The translations under genes were made by a program, and so were the position numbers. The notes under the pieces are model-generated. The model was not told the origin of the DNA. It searched no databases and saw only the letters and a list, made by a program, of their open reading frames with translations. This document shows positions 41,223 through 51,120 of a DNA stretch of 64,000 nt, in pieces. Source of the DNA: an uncultured Alphaproteobacteria bacterium (lineage in GTDB: Bacteria; Pseudomonadota; Alphaproteobacteria; Thalassobaculales; Thalassobaculaceae); contig CACITD010000004.1 of assembly GCA_902589475.1 (NCBI GenBank), positions 1-64,000 of the forward strand, read 5' to 3'. The stretch's first letter is position 1. The number at the start of each line of letters is the position of its first letter.

Positions 41223-43868
41223 TTACACTCCAATTAATCCCTTGCTTATAATCTCATCAACATCATTAGAAAGATGATTCGTAGCTTTAATCTTATGCAG
41301 ACTCTTTATCATTAATCTTCTTTGTTGGTCGTTATGTCTTTGCCAACGCGTTAAGGGAAGTGCCAGTCTAGCGGCCACTTGAGGATTAAATTTATCGATA
41401 CTAATTACATTATCAGAAATTAATTCGTAACCACTACCATCATCGTTGTGAAAATGAAGAGGATTATTAGAGGCAAAATTGTTCAGCAAAGATCGAACGC
41501 GATTAGGGTTTGTTAAATCAAATTTAGGATGGCGTATCAAAGACGCTACATCTTCATAGGTATTTGGTAGTATCGATGTTGCATAAAATGCAAACCACTT
41601 ATCAAGTTCTAGTGGATGTTCCAGCCATGTTTTGTAGAAATGATCTAATGCCTCGTTACGTTCAGGTTTATCAATGTTATTCAAAGCATCTAGACCACCA
41701 ATGACCATGGTCATTGAAGTAGCATTTAATGCTTGATCCAAAGCTAATTTAATTGATCTCGAATCTTCATTTTGAACTAGTATTTTCAACACTGCATTCG
41801 CTAATGCTCTATTACCCATAGCTTCATTGGAGAGGTCATCTAAATTGTTTGCATTTTTTGCTGTGTCGTAAACATCCTCAAAAGTTGATTTTAATTTGTT
41901 AGCTAATATCTTGCATAAGCTCACTCTAGATTGATGGATAGCATTCACGTCAATCACATCTATTTTCTCGATTATTTCTCTCTCTGTGGGGATCTGAATT
42001 AATGATGCTTTTAATGCGCTATCTATATTTTCACCCAGAAGAATTTCATTAATCGCTTCTTCATAAGCGCTACCTATTTCAGGACTATTTTTGCTGCCCT
42101 TGTTTCTTAACATCTCCTCTATCAAGGAAAATGCATAGACTTGTGTTGCATCCCAACGTACATATGGATCATGTTCATAACGCATTAGCACCAGAAGCTC
42201 CTCCTTGGGTGGTATTCTCAAGAGCTTGATTGGGCTGGAAAAGTTACGAAGAATTGCGGGGATCGCAGGTCGTTTTATATTTTCAAAGGTAAAAGAGGCT
42301 TGTTCTTTATTAACCCAGAGCTTCTTCGAGTAAGTTACCTCATTTATATCTCCTTTAATTTTTAAAGGGTACGGCTTGCCCTGCTGATCTAATAATCCAA
42401 TATCTATAATAAGAGGCAATGGTTTTTTAGAGGCCTGATCTGCTGTCGGCGGATTAATTTGGGTAAAAGTTACATGCAGAAGATTATTTTTGGCTATATG
42501 CTTTATCACAACATTTAGTTCAGGTGTTCCCGACTGTGTGTACCAATGCTCAAACAAGGATAGATCTTCGCCCGAGGCATCTTGCATCGCTAGAAGAAAA
42601 TCATCACATGTTGCCGCCTTTCCATCATGCCTGGATATATATAGCTTCATTCCTTTCTGAAAATTTTTCTCACCAACAGTTGCATGTATTAACCTTATAA
42701 CCTCTGCTCCCTTTTCATAAACTGTGGGTGTATAAAAATTATTAATTTCAACATACGAGCTAGGCTTTATCGGATGAGAGGTTGGACTTGCATCCTCTGA
42801 AAATTGAATTGTTTTTAGTAATTGAACATCATGGATTCTCTTGACGCCACGAGAATACATATCAGAGGTATACTCTTGATCTCTAAAGACAGTTAAACCC
42901 TCTTTAAGGCTCAATTGAAACCAATCCCTACATGTGACTCTGTTCCCTGTCCAATTGTGGAAATACTCGTGGGCGATTATTTCCTCAATTCTTTGAAAAT
43001 CTTTATCAGTAGCTGTTAATTTATCGGCCAGGATATAGCGACTATTAAAGATATTTAGTCCTTTATTTTCCATGGCTCCCATATTGAAATGGTCAACAGC
43101 CACAATCATAAATAAATCGAGGTCATATTCTAGATCGAACCTATCCTCATCCCATTTCATCGCTTTTTTCAAGCATTCCATTGCGAAGTGGCATTTGTGT
43201 TTATTTCCAGGCTCGACAAAAATTTGCAATTTCACAAAACGACCCGACTTCGTTAAAAAATCATCTTCAAGACAATCCAGCTTTCCGCCAACGAGCGCAA
43301 AAAGATAAGAGGGTTTTGGAAACGGGTCATGCCAAGTCATAAAATGACGTTCATCGTCTAGATCCCCAGCATCTTGTAAGTTTCCGTTAGATAGAAGAAT
43401 TGGATAATCTCTTTTATTAGCAATAAGGGTCGTGGTGTAGATGGTAAGAATATCGGGTCGATCCGGGAAAAAGGTTATGCGCCGAAACCCCTCGGGTTCA
43501 CACTGCGTACAAAATATCCCTTCCGAAAGATACAGCCCCTCTAACGCCTTGTTATTCGACGGGTTTATTTCACTGGTAACTTTGAGCTCAAAACGTTCAG
43601 TTGGAACATCAAGTGTTAAAATTCCATCAATAAGTTCGAAATCATTTTCGTAAAGAGCCACACCATCAAGCTCTAAACCGATCAAGTTCTGGCTTTCGCC
43701 GTTCAGTTTAAGTGGACAATTTTCATCGTCCAAGGAATTATTACCGTGGCCAACAATTTTCGTTGTAACAACTGTTTTTGTAGCTGATAACTCAAATTCT
43801 AAGTCTATTGTTTCTATTGTATACGGTGGGGGCTTGTAATCAGATAATTTTATCACTTCTTTTTGCAA
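41223..43868 (-). CDS. pepN: Aminopeptidase N, M1 family
   Basis: A zinc aminopeptidase that trims peptides from the N-terminus. The exopeptidase motif is VDHFNMGAMENKGLNIFN and the zinc site HEYFHNW with the downstream Glu in SLKEGLTVFRD, at about residue 299. The long helical C-terminal domain reaches residue 881, the size of E. coli PepN-type enzymes. It lies 15 bases after the upstream SDR gene on the same strand. Confidence 0.97.
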   Translation of the reverse strand: MQKEVIKLSDYKPPPYTIETIDLEFELSATKTVVTTKIVGHGNNSLDDENCPLKLNGESQNLIGLELDGVALYENDFELIDGILTLDVPTERFELKVTSEINPSNNKALEGLYLSEGIFCTQCEPEGFRRITFFPDRPDILTIYTTTLIANKRDYPILLSNGNLQDAGDLDDERHFMTWHDPFPKPSYLFALVGGKLDCLEDDFLTKSGRFVKLQIFVEPGNKHKCHFAMECLKKAMKWDEDRFDLEYDLDLFMIVAVDHFNMGAMENKGLNIFNSRYILADKLTATDKDFQRIEEIIAHEYFHNWTGNRVTCRDWFQLSLKEGLTVFRDQEYTSDMYSRGVKRIHDVQLLKTIQFSEDASPTSHPIKPSSYVEINNFYTPTVYEKGAEVIRLIHATVGEKNFQKGMKLYISRHDGKAATCDDFLLAMQDASGEDLSLFEHWYTQSGTPELNVVIKHIAKNNLLHVTFTQINPPTADQASKKPLPLIIDIGLLDQQGKPYPLKIKGDINEVTYSKKLWVNKEQASFTFENIKRPAIPAILRNFSSPIKLLRIPPKEELLVLMRYEHDPYVRWDATQVYAFSLIEEMLRNKGSKNSPEIGSAYEEAINEILLGENIDSALKASLIQIPTEREIIEKIDVIDVNAIHQSRVSLCKILANKLKSTFEDVYDTAKNANNLDDLSNEAMGNRALANAVLKILVQNEDSRSIKLALDQALNATSMTMVIGGLDALNNIDKPERNEALDHFYKTWLEHPLELDKWFAFYATSILPNTYEDVASLIRHPKFDLTNPNRVRSLLNNFASNNPLHFHNDDGSGYELISDNVISIDKFNPQVAARLALPLTRWQRHNDQQRRLMIKSLHKIKATNHLSNDVDEIISKGLIGV

Positions 43869-43883
43869 AATTTATTTTTCCTC

Positions 43884-44660
43884 TTATGACGCCATCCAAC
43901 CACCGTCGACCATCAGGTTTTCTCCTGTTATAAACGAGGCATCATCACTTGCCAGAAATACAACAGCGGAGGCAACATCTTCTGGTTTTCCCAGTCTGGG
44001 CCATGGCGTCCGTGCGCGACTATATGAAATTGCTTCAGGGGTGATTGGTGCCCCTTTTCTTCCAGTAATTATTTTACCTGGCGCCACTGCATTGCATACT
44101 ATTCCATCACTGGCATAATCACCCGCTATTTGTTTTGTCATATAAACGGCGCATGCCTTACTTACGCCATAAGCAAAGTCAAATGGAGCCCTCAACATAC
44201 CGTGTTGCGACGAGATATTTATAATACGCCCTCTAACCTCAGAGTTATCTCTTCCTGTTTGTTTTAGCATCTGCTGAACTGCTCTTTTGCAACCAAAGAA
44301 CATTCCCTTTGCTCCAACGGCCATAACGGCGTCCCATTCCTCTTCTGTTGTTTCTAATAGAGCTGAACGACCGTGGGCTGCGGCATTATTTACCATTACG
44401 TCTAAAGTACCCTTAGCGTCAACGGTGGACTGGACCAATGCATCTACATCTGCCCACTTACTCACATCGCAAAATTTAAAAGAAGCGTCGCCCCCTGCCC
44501 TCTTAATTAGGTTGATCGTCGCTTCACCACCTTCTACAGGATTTTCACAGATATCCGCTATGATGACACTCGCACCTTCGGATGCCGCCTTAATAGCTAT
44601 TGCTTTACCTATCCCAGATGCCCCACCAGTAACTATTATAACTCTTTGTTGCAGACGCAT
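43884..44660 (-). CDS. Short-chain dehydrogenase/reductase
   Basis: A classical SDR of 258 residues. The nucleotide-binding motif is VTGGASGIGKAIAIKAA, the NNAA motif is present, the catalytic Ser lies in NISSQHG and the Tyr and Lys in AYGVSKACAVYM with normal spacing. The C-terminus GENLMVDGGWM is typical. The substrate cannot be deduced. It lies between gcrA and pepN on the minus strand. Confidence 0.9.
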   Translation of the reverse strand: MRLQQRVIIVTGGASGIGKAIAIKAASEGASVIIADICENPVEGGEATINLIKRAGGDASFKFCDVSKWADVDALVQSTVDAKGTLDVMVNNAAAHGRSALLETTEEEWDAVMAVGAKGMFFGCKRAVQQMLKQTGRDNSEVRGRIINISSQHGMLRAPFDFAYGVSKACAVYMTKQIAGDYASDGIVCNAVAPGKIITGRKGAPITPEAISYSRARTPWPRLGKPEDVASAVVFLASDDASFITGENLMVDGGWMAS

Positions 44661-44692
44661 TTTTAGGATATATCTAACGCAGAGTTTAATTA

Positions 44693-45079
44693 TTACGCTG
44701 CTTGCTCATCTTTATTGACCGTAGTGTAAGCCATTTTACAATGTGCAGTACAATAGGGTTTCCCCTCTTCAATTGGTTCTCCGCAAAACTTGAAATCAGG
44801 AGATCGAGGATCTCCTATTGGCCAAGAGCATTTATTGCGATCCCAATTGGCGAAAGTAAGGGGAGACAACTTTCTGCGCTTCGGCTCAAACGGCTTATCA
44901 GATCGAACTATAGGAGACTGACGCTTTGGAAGACCCATTCTATGAACTTTGCCAACTACCGCATTTCTAGTCACACCTAGCCTTATTCCTATCTGGGTAA
45001 TAGAAAGCCCCTGCTCCCAAAACTTCGTTAGTTTTTCAAGGCGCTCATCATTCCACACGCTGGCAGCTCGGTCTGGCAT
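44693..45079 (-). CDS. gcrA: GcrA cell cycle regulator
   Basis: GcrA is an alphaproteobacterial sigma-70 cofactor that controls cell cycle genes, often together with GANTC methylation by CcrM. The N-terminal helix-turn-helix is WNDERLEKLTKFWEQGLSI to ITQIGIRLGVTRNAVVGKVHR. The C-terminal domain has Cys/His residues in KCSWPIGDP, FCGEPIEEGKPYC and AHCKMAY. Length is 128 residues, shorter than in Caulobacter because of a shorter linker. Confidence 0.93.
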   Translation of the reverse strand: MPDRAASVWNDERLEKLTKFWEQGLSITQIGIRLGVTRNAVVGKVHRMGLPKRQSPIVRSDKPFEPKRRKLSPLTFANWDRNKCSWPIGDPRSPDFKFCGEPIEEGKPYCTAHCKMAYTTVNKDEQAA

Positions 45080-45242
45080 TATTTATCCCCACAATTACGA
45101 TCATTTAATTGTTTATTATACTATATTATGTGTTCAAATCGACCAACACTACTGAATATTGTACTAATATGCAACTGCACAAATGATTAAAATTTGATTT
45201 TTTGAAATAAAAAATACCGGAGGGCATCAATTTTTAAAAACG

Positions 45243-46445
45243 TCACCGTCTTAATTGCGGAATAATGATGATAGTCAAAAGGAGGGTAGCAAGTCCAGCA
45301 GATGAAATAATTGTTAAAGCGATCTGAGCTCCAAATAGGTCTGCTAATAAACCTAAGTTTAATAATCCTATCGGCGCGCACCCGATGCATACGGACAATA
45401 CTCCCATCAGCCGACTTCTAGCATTTTTAGGAGCTAAAGTGAGGACGAGTGTGCTTTGCATCGCGCCAAATCCCGCCATGCCTAACCCCGCCACCCACAG
45501 AATTGAAATACCTAAAAAATACTTATCGACAAGGGATAGACAAAATATACCGAAAATAAACGTTAAAGCCCCAATCGTATAAACTTTATTAAACCAACTT
45601 GGTCTTATCAAAAAAGCAACAACAAGAGCTCCGACGAAAGCTCCCGCACCTTCCGCGGCAGAGAGTATGCCTATTAAAGCAGGCTCGACTTTATAGACAT
45701 CGCGCCCTAAAACCGGAACCATAGACGCGTACGGGAAACCACAAATATTTAAAATTATGGTGACTAAATATACGCCTATTAATTGGGGAGACTTTTTGAC
45801 TATACTCAAACCTTCTTTAAGCAACAAGAAATATGACTCGGCTTTCTGGTTCAGCGGTTGAAATTCAAACACGAGAGAACAGGCGATAGAGATACATATG
45901 AAATGCGATACTGCCGAAATAATGAATGCACCTTCTAAACCCAAAAAGCCGTAGGTCACGCCACCTAAAAATGGTCCGAGCATTCGGGTTACGTTTGTGG
46001 TGGCAGAATCCAATGAGATACCAGCGCCCATTCTTTCAGGTCCTGAAAATTCACCAACTAATGTTCTACGAACCGGATAATCAAGCGTCCAACAAGTCCC
46101 ATTGATAAATACAAGGATCGCTATGTGCCATATTTCCAAGAGAGAGAAGTAAGCAGACACAGCGAGACAAGACACTGAGACTGTCATAACTGTGGAACCA
46201 ATCACTAAAAGGTACTTCCTATTGAACCGTTCGGCGAAAGGCCCAACGAAACTGCCAAAAAGCGCCAATGGAAGCTGGCGAGCTATAGTCATTAGTGCCA
46301 CCAATAAAGCGGACGTGGTTACTTCATAGACAAAAATACCAATTGCTAGTGTCTCTAACCACCGCATTGTATTTCCAATAAACCCTAATCCCCATACTCG
46401 AAGAAAGCTGGGGTTTTTGAACAAATGCAAGGGGTTATTTCTCAT
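45243..46445 (-). CDS. MFS transporter (MFS_3/EntS-like)
   Basis: A 12-helix major facilitator protein. From the ATG at 46445 (MRNNPLHLFKNPSFLRVW) it has 400 residues; an ATG at 46487 would add 14 residues and overlap dctM. The segments FVGPFAERFNRKYLLVIGS and LVLTLAPKNARSRLMGVLS resemble the EntS/MFS_3 exporters. The exported or imported compound is unknown. It follows the TRAP permease genes on the same strand. Confidence 0.85.
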   Translation of the reverse strand: MRNNPLHLFKNPSFLRVWGLGFIGNTMRWLETLAIGIFVYEVTTSALLVALMTIARQLPLALFGSFVGPFAERFNRKYLLVIGSTVMTVSVSCLAVSAYFSLLEIWHIAILVFINGTCWTLDYPVRRTLVGEFSGPERMGAGISLDSATTNVTRMLGPFLGGVTYGFLGLEGAFIISAVSHFICISIACSLVFEFQPLNQKAESYFLLLKEGLSIVKKSPQLIGVYLVTIILNICGFPYASMVPVLGRDVYKVEPALIGILSAAEGAGAFVGALVVAFLIRPSWFNKVYTIGALTFIFGIFCLSLVDKYFLGISILWVAGLGMAGFGAMQSTLVLTLAPKNARSRLMGVLSVCIGCAPIGLLNLGLLADLFGAQIALTIISSAGLATLLLTIIIIPQLRR

Positions 46446-46459
46446 AAAAATTAATTCTT

Positions 46460-47773
46460 TTAGCCTAATATTTTGGCTGGCAGCCATAGCGCCAGACTAG
46501 GAAAGATCATTACGAGTACCAAGACTATCAAATCCAAAATGATAAAAGGTACAACCCCTTTGTACATATGCATTAGACTAATTTGAGGTGGCGCTATTGC
46601 ACGAAAGTAAAAAATTGCCCCTGCCATTGGCGGCGTCAAGTAGCTAGTTTGTTTAACAACTAAAAATAAAACGGCGAACCAGATTGGGTCGAAACCAAAA
46701 TTCTGAATGATAGGAAACCCTATTGGCACGATTATTAAGATTATCGAAAGACCATCTAGAACGAAACCTGCAAAAAAAACCAGCGTTAAAATAAGAATCA
46801 AGGTTCCCCACTTACCTAAATCCCAAAACTCCAAGATCCCACGAACGGCGTCAAAACCGCCAGATGATAAAAAAACGCTCGCAAACATAGTACCACCGAC
46901 AACAATCGTCAGTATCATTGCAGTAACAGAAAGTGTCTTGATCATTGCATCAAACATAACCGACAGCGTGAATGTTTTGTAACATACTGTCATCGCTATA
47001 GTACCTATAGCCCCAACAGCCGCCGCCTCTGTAGGAACGGCAACACCAATCATAATGCTACCTAATACCACAATTATAAGTATTAAAGGCGGCAAAAGCG
47101 CTTTGGCCGTCACTCTAAGTTTGTCATGAAAACTTAGAGTGTTATCGGGATGGGGTATTTTTGGACCAGCCTCAGGATTGAGTGTGCAGATTATTATAAT
47201 ATAAAGTATATAGAGGCCGGCCATCAAAAGCCCTGGAATAAACATTCCTATGAACATATCACCAAGCGACATTTCCGATACCGCTGCCAAAATTATTACA
47301 ACAACCGAGGGAGGAATGATCGCTCCTAAGGATCCACCCGCCGTAATCGTCCCAGAAATCAGTGCTTTATCATAGCCATGCCGAAGCATGACAGGGGTTG
47401 CTAAAAGCCCGACTACAGTCTCCGTTGCCCCGATAACACCGCTACAAGCAGCGAAGATGACACACATTAATATGGTGCCTACCGCCAAGCCACCCGGCAA
47501 ACGATGTGTCCAAAGATGTATCGCTTCAAAAAGTTTTTCCGCCGTTCCAGATTTTTCTAACATCGCTCCCATGAACACAAAAAGGGGAACGGCTGCTAGA
47601 ATCGACGCGCCTGTGATGTCATCAATTTTATGTAGAAAAACAAAGAAAAGGTTTTCTCCAAAGCGAAATATGCCAAACAAAAATGCTGTTGACATAAGTG
47701 CAAATGCTATAGGGACACCCAAGAAGATTAGTGTAAGCAAAACCGGAAACATCCACGTAACTATGTCAGTCAT
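46460..47773 (-). CDS. dctM: TRAP transporter large permease (DctM)
   Basis: This is the main transport subunit of a tripartite ATP-independent periplasmic transporter, which uses an ion gradient to import organic acids or similar solutes. The 437 residues form about 12 hydrophobic helices with family segments PLFVFMGAMLEKSG, GSLGAIIPPSVVVIILA, AVPTEAAAVGAIGTI and TSYLTPPMAGAIFYF. It follows dctQ immediately (stop and start adjacent). No substrate-binding DctP gene is in the window near it. Confidence 0.95.
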   Translation of the reverse strand: MTDIVTWMFPVLLTLIFLGVPIAFALMSTAFLFGIFRFGENLFFVFLHKIDDITGASILAAVPLFVFMGAMLEKSGTAEKLFEAIHLWTHRLPGGLAVGTILMCVIFAACSGVIGATETVVGLLATPVMLRHGYDKALISGTITAGGSLGAIIPPSVVVIILAAVSEMSLGDMFIGMFIPGLLMAGLYILYIIIICTLNPEAGPKIPHPDNTLSFHDKLRVTAKALLPPLILIIVVLGSIMIGVAVPTEAAAVGAIGTIAMTVCYKTFTLSVMFDAMIKTLSVTAMILTIVVGGTMFASVFLSSGGFDAVRGILEFWDLGKWGTLILILTLVFFAGFVLDGLSIILIIVPIGFPIIQNFGFDPIWFAVLFLVVKQTSYLTPPMAGAIFYFRAIAPPQISLMHMYKGVVPFIILDLIVLVLVMIFPSLALWLPAKILG

Positions 47774-48292
47774 CTAACCTCGTTTTTTCCCAAAGATAAG
47801 AGATAGAATACGACTTCCTGTTTTAATAACCTCCGCGATCAACTGAATAGCAAATACGCTAAAACCAATAGCTATTGCTGTCTTTACTGGCCAAATAACA
47901 GGATTCCATCCAGATTCACCAGATACTTCATTTATTAACCAGGTATTCCAAGCGTATGCTACCAGCTCTACTGACGTCCATATCATTAGCGGTGTCATAC
48001 AAAAAAATAGAACGATGAAATCAATAATTTCTTTGCAAAGCTCGGGCATACGAGAATAGAGGAAATCAATTCGAATATGCTCCGAATTTCTGGTTACTAG
48101 CGCAATACCAAGGGCAAAATGCGCTCCAGTAATCATATAACTCAGCTCGTATGCCCAAAATGTCGGCAAATTAAGTAAAAAGCGCGCTAAAGCCTCATAA
48201 GTCATAATGAGACCAAGCGGCAGGACTAACGTCGCTGCACTTGCACCAACAACTAAAGAGAGTTTATCTATTAAAAATACAATTCTAAGCAT
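47774..48292 (-). CDS. dctQ: TRAP transporter small permease (DctQ)
   Basis: The small four-helix TRAP subunit, 172 residues. The family region is RIDFLYSRMPELCKEIIDF, following LVTRNSEHI. It is upstream of dctM on the minus strand and divergent from the asparaginase-like gene across 108 bases that must hold both promoters. The expected periplasmic binding protein gene is absent on both sides. Confidence 0.9.
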   Translation of the reverse strand: MLRIVFLIDKLSLVVGASAATLVLPLGLIMTYEALARFLLNLPTFWAYELSYMITGAHFALGIALVTRNSEHIRIDFLYSRMPELCKEIIDFIVLFFCMTPLMIWTSVELVAYAWNTWLINEVSGESGWNPVIWPVKTAIAIGFSVFAIQLIAEVIKTGSRILSLIFGKKRG

Positions 48293-48400
48293 TAAGAAAA
48301 TTTAGCACATCAGATATGTATAACACGATATTTTATCTTGTTGATTAGTGAAAATGGTGAAAGCGTAAAAACCAAATTAAATTTGTAAGGGTTCTATTTA

Positions 48401-49405
48401 ATGGCAAAAAAACCAAAAATTGCATTTTTAGGAACTGGTGGAACTATTTCCTACACTGGCCGCAACAGTTTAGATGTCTGGGAATATATGGACTTTGGTA
48501 CGCGGCTGAGTGTCAGTGAAATCCTTTCTCGTTTTCCAGAGGTAGAAGACAGTGCTGACATAATACCAATAGACGTCCGCCAAATTTCAAGCTCTGGCAT
48601 AACACCCGCTGACTGGTTGGCACTAGCCTCTAAAATAAACGAAATTTCTTCGTCCAATACAGAATTAGATGGTTTCGTGGTAACTCACGGTACAGCAACT
48701 TTAGAAGAAACAGCCTATTTTTTAAACCTTACGGTAAAAACTGATAAACCCGTCGTTATTATTGGCGCGCAAAGACCGTCATCGGGCTTTGCCACCGACG
48801 CAGGTTCTAATTTATTATCAGCAGTTAGAGTGGCTAGTTCTAAAGAGGCACACGGTTGCGGTGTCTTAGTTGTACTCAACGAAGAAGTACAAGCGGCGAG
48901 AGAAGTTACAAAGACCTCGACGCTTCGCCTGGAAACCTTTCAAACACCCGACATAGGCATGCTCGGTTATGCAGATCCCGATGGCAAGGTCGCCCTTTAT
49001 AGAAAGCCCACCCGCCTCCATACAAGTCATACCATATTTAATACAGAAAACATAAAAGAACTCCCAGTGGTTGACATAGTGCTAAGTTATGCTGGTGCAA
49101 ATGGCACAGCAATTGATGCCTTCATTGAATCAGGAACGGAGGCACTTATAATAGCCAGCTTGGCTCCAGGACTGCCTACCCCTGATCAAGTTTTGGAAAT
49201 TACTTCTGCATTAAAAAAGAATATCAAAATTATCTACAGCACAAGGGCCGGTAGCGGACGAGTTTTAAGACGAGAATCAATGGTGCGTGAAGGGATAATT
49301 TCGGCTGATAATCTGAACCCGCAAAAAGCTCGTGTACTGGCAATGCTTGCATTGACTATTTCAAAAGATCCAGAAAAAATTCAGCACATTTTTGACACCC
49401 ATTAA
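48401..49405 (+). CDS. Asparaginase-fold enzyme with altered substrate pocket
   Basis: A 334-residue member of the L-asparaginase/amidohydrolase family. The catalytic Thr15 (FLGTGGTIS), Thr98 (VVTHGT) and Lys171 (REVTKTSTLR) of the family are kept. However, the Asp after Thr98, which in E. coli AnsB (Asp90) holds the substrate amino group, is Ala99 (HGTATLEE), and the nearby loop reads QISSSGITPADW instead of the usual SSDM type. No signal peptide is seen. It probably hydrolyses an amide, but perhaps not asparagine. It begins a plus-strand group with the ThDP enzyme 29 bases later. Confidence 0.85.
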   Translation: MAKKPKIAFLGTGGTISYTGRNSLDVWEYMDFGTRLSVSEILSRFPEVEDSADIIPIDVRQISSSGITPADWLALASKINEISSSNTELDGFVVTHGTATLEETAYFLNLTVKTDKPVVIIGAQRPSSGFATDAGSNLLSAVRVASSKEAHGCGVLVVLNEEVQAAREVTKTSTLRLETFQTPDIGMLGYADPDGKVALYRKPTRLHTSHTIFNTENIKELPVVDIVLSYAGANGTAIDAFIESGTEALIIASLAPGLPTPDQVLEITSALKKNIKIIYSTRAGSGRVLRRESMVREGIISADNLNPQKARVLAMLALTISKDPEKIQHIFDTH

Positions 49406-49434
49406 TATTAAAACCTAAATTAGGAGCTCATAAA

Positions 49435-51120
49435 ATGACAAAACAATTGGGAGCGTCAGTTTTAGCAGATATGCTGGAGACCTATGGTGTAACGCATGTT
49501 TTTTTCCTCCCAGCTGTCTTGAGAAGGATGTTGCGGGAGATTGAACGACGGACTTCAATAAAGAGAATTCATACGCGCTCTGAGGCCGGTGCAGCATATA
49601 TGGCTGATGGCTATGCAAGAGTGACTGGAAAACCTGGAATCTGCATGGCTCAGATCGTAGGTGCATTAAATTTGTGCGCAGGTCTCCGTGATGCTCATCT
49701 AGCAAAATCACCCATAATCGCATTGACAGGCGGCAGGGAAGCCAATCATAGAGACCGTTGGGCTTATCAAGAAGTAGATGATCTACCTGCTTTCGCACCA
49801 TATACCAAATTGAATGCCGCAATTGACGATCCTGAACGCTTACCTGACATGCTTAGACAAGCTTTCCGTGCGGCAACGACAGGTTGTCCCGGCCCCGTTC
49901 ACCTTCAACTTGCCGGAAACAGTGGTCAAGTTATAGACAATTCAGAAATTAACTTTGATGGCGTTGTTGAGCCGCAATTTGGCCAAGTCCCACCGGACCG
50001 ACCGCAACCTGACCCCGATCAAATTCGAAAAGCGGTAGATAGAATAGCGTTAGCAGAGCGTCCTGTGATAGTCGCGGGAGCAGGCACTAAAATGTCTGGT
50101 GCATATGATGCATTAAATAAATTAGCTGATTCAATGAAAATTCCCGTTGCTACGTCTTTGGCAGCTAAGGATGCTATACTTGAGGATAGTGTATTATCAG
50201 TAGGCGTGGTTGGCACATATTCTAGAAGAAGTGCAAATCAAGTTGTTGCAGGCGCTGATCTTGTAATTTTTGTTGGTACGAGGGCTGGCGGTATGACTAC
50301 GCATTTTTGGACAATGCCTCCAAAAGGAACTGCTACCATACAAATTGATATCGACCCATCTGTAAACGGTCGCAACTATCCAAATGACGTTTCTATTGTT
50401 GGTGATGCTAGGGTTTGTCTAGAAAAAATGTCCGAAATTAATGTCCCGGTACCCCGTAGCCGAGCACGATGGCTAGAAGAAGTGAGGAATATTTGCAGTA
50501 GCTACAAAGAAGATTACTCAGATGTTTATCATTCCAGAGCAGTACCAATTCGACCAGAACGAATTGTTCACGAGTTATCTGAAGCAATGCCTGAAAATGC
50601 AATTGTGGTTGTCGATACCGGACACTCGGGGATGTGGATGGGAGGAATGTTCGAGGTGCGAAAGAAAAGTCAAACTTACATTCGAAGTTCCGGTCATCTT
50701 GGATGGGCTTTCCCGGCTGCTATTGGGGCAAAATGCGGGGCGCCGGAAAGACCTGTGGTATGCTTTACGGGAGATCTAGGGTTCTGGTATCACATGGCAG
50801 AACTTGAAACTGCCGTCAGGTGCAAAATAAAAACAATAACGGTCATCAATAATAATAATTCTGGAAACCAGGCCCTGCGCACTACAAAAAAATTATATGA
50901 TGACGAATTAACCGCTAGAGTAGACGAAATGTTTCCACGTAGTAAGGACAATTTTGCAAAAATTGCTGAAGACATGGGCGCGATTGGTTTAAGAGTCGAA
51001 GACCCGGACGAAATTAAAGCTGCTTTCAAGCGCGCTTTGCAAGAGAAACAACCTGTCGTTATCGATATTGTTTCTGATATCGAGGTTGTTGCTCCGTTAG
51101 CTTGGGAGAAACCCGAATGA
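49435..51120 (+). CDS. ThDP-dependent enzyme, acetolactate synthase/decarboxylase-like
   Basis: A thiamine diphosphate enzyme of 561 residues with the three-domain layout of the acetohydroxyacid synthase superfamily. The catalytic Glu is Glu50 (HTRSEAGAAYMADGYAR). The diphosphate/Mg motif begins GDLGFWYHMAELETAVR at about residue 445 and ends INNNNSGN; the usual GDG is GDL here. It is not adjacent to a regulatory subunit (IlvN), so it is more likely a catabolic decarboxylase or carboligase of unknown substrate. TAGGAG precedes the ATG; the stop overlaps the next start. Confidence 0.88.
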   Translation: MTKQLGASVLADMLETYGVTHVFFLPAVLRRMLREIERRTSIKRIHTRSEAGAAYMADGYARVTGKPGICMAQIVGALNLCAGLRDAHLAKSPIIALTGGREANHRDRWAYQEVDDLPAFAPYTKLNAAIDDPERLPDMLRQAFRAATTGCPGPVHLQLAGNSGQVIDNSEINFDGVVEPQFGQVPPDRPQPDPDQIRKAVDRIALAERPVIVAGAGTKMSGAYDALNKLADSMKIPVATSLAAKDAILEDSVLSVGVVGTYSRRSANQVVAGADLVIFVGTRAGGMTTHFWTMPPKGTATIQIDIDPSVNGRNYPNDVSIVGDARVCLEKMSEINVPVPRSRARWLEEVRNICSSYKEDYSDVYHSRAVPIRPERIVHELSEAMPENAIVVVDTGHSGMWMGGMFEVRKKSQTYIRSSGHLGWAFPAAIGAKCGAPERPVVCFTGDLGFWYHMAELETAVRCKIKTITVINNNNSGNQALRTTKKLYDDELTARVDEMFPRSKDNFAKIAEDMGAIGLRVEDPDEIKAAFKRALQEKQPVVIDIVSDIEVVAPLAWEKPE

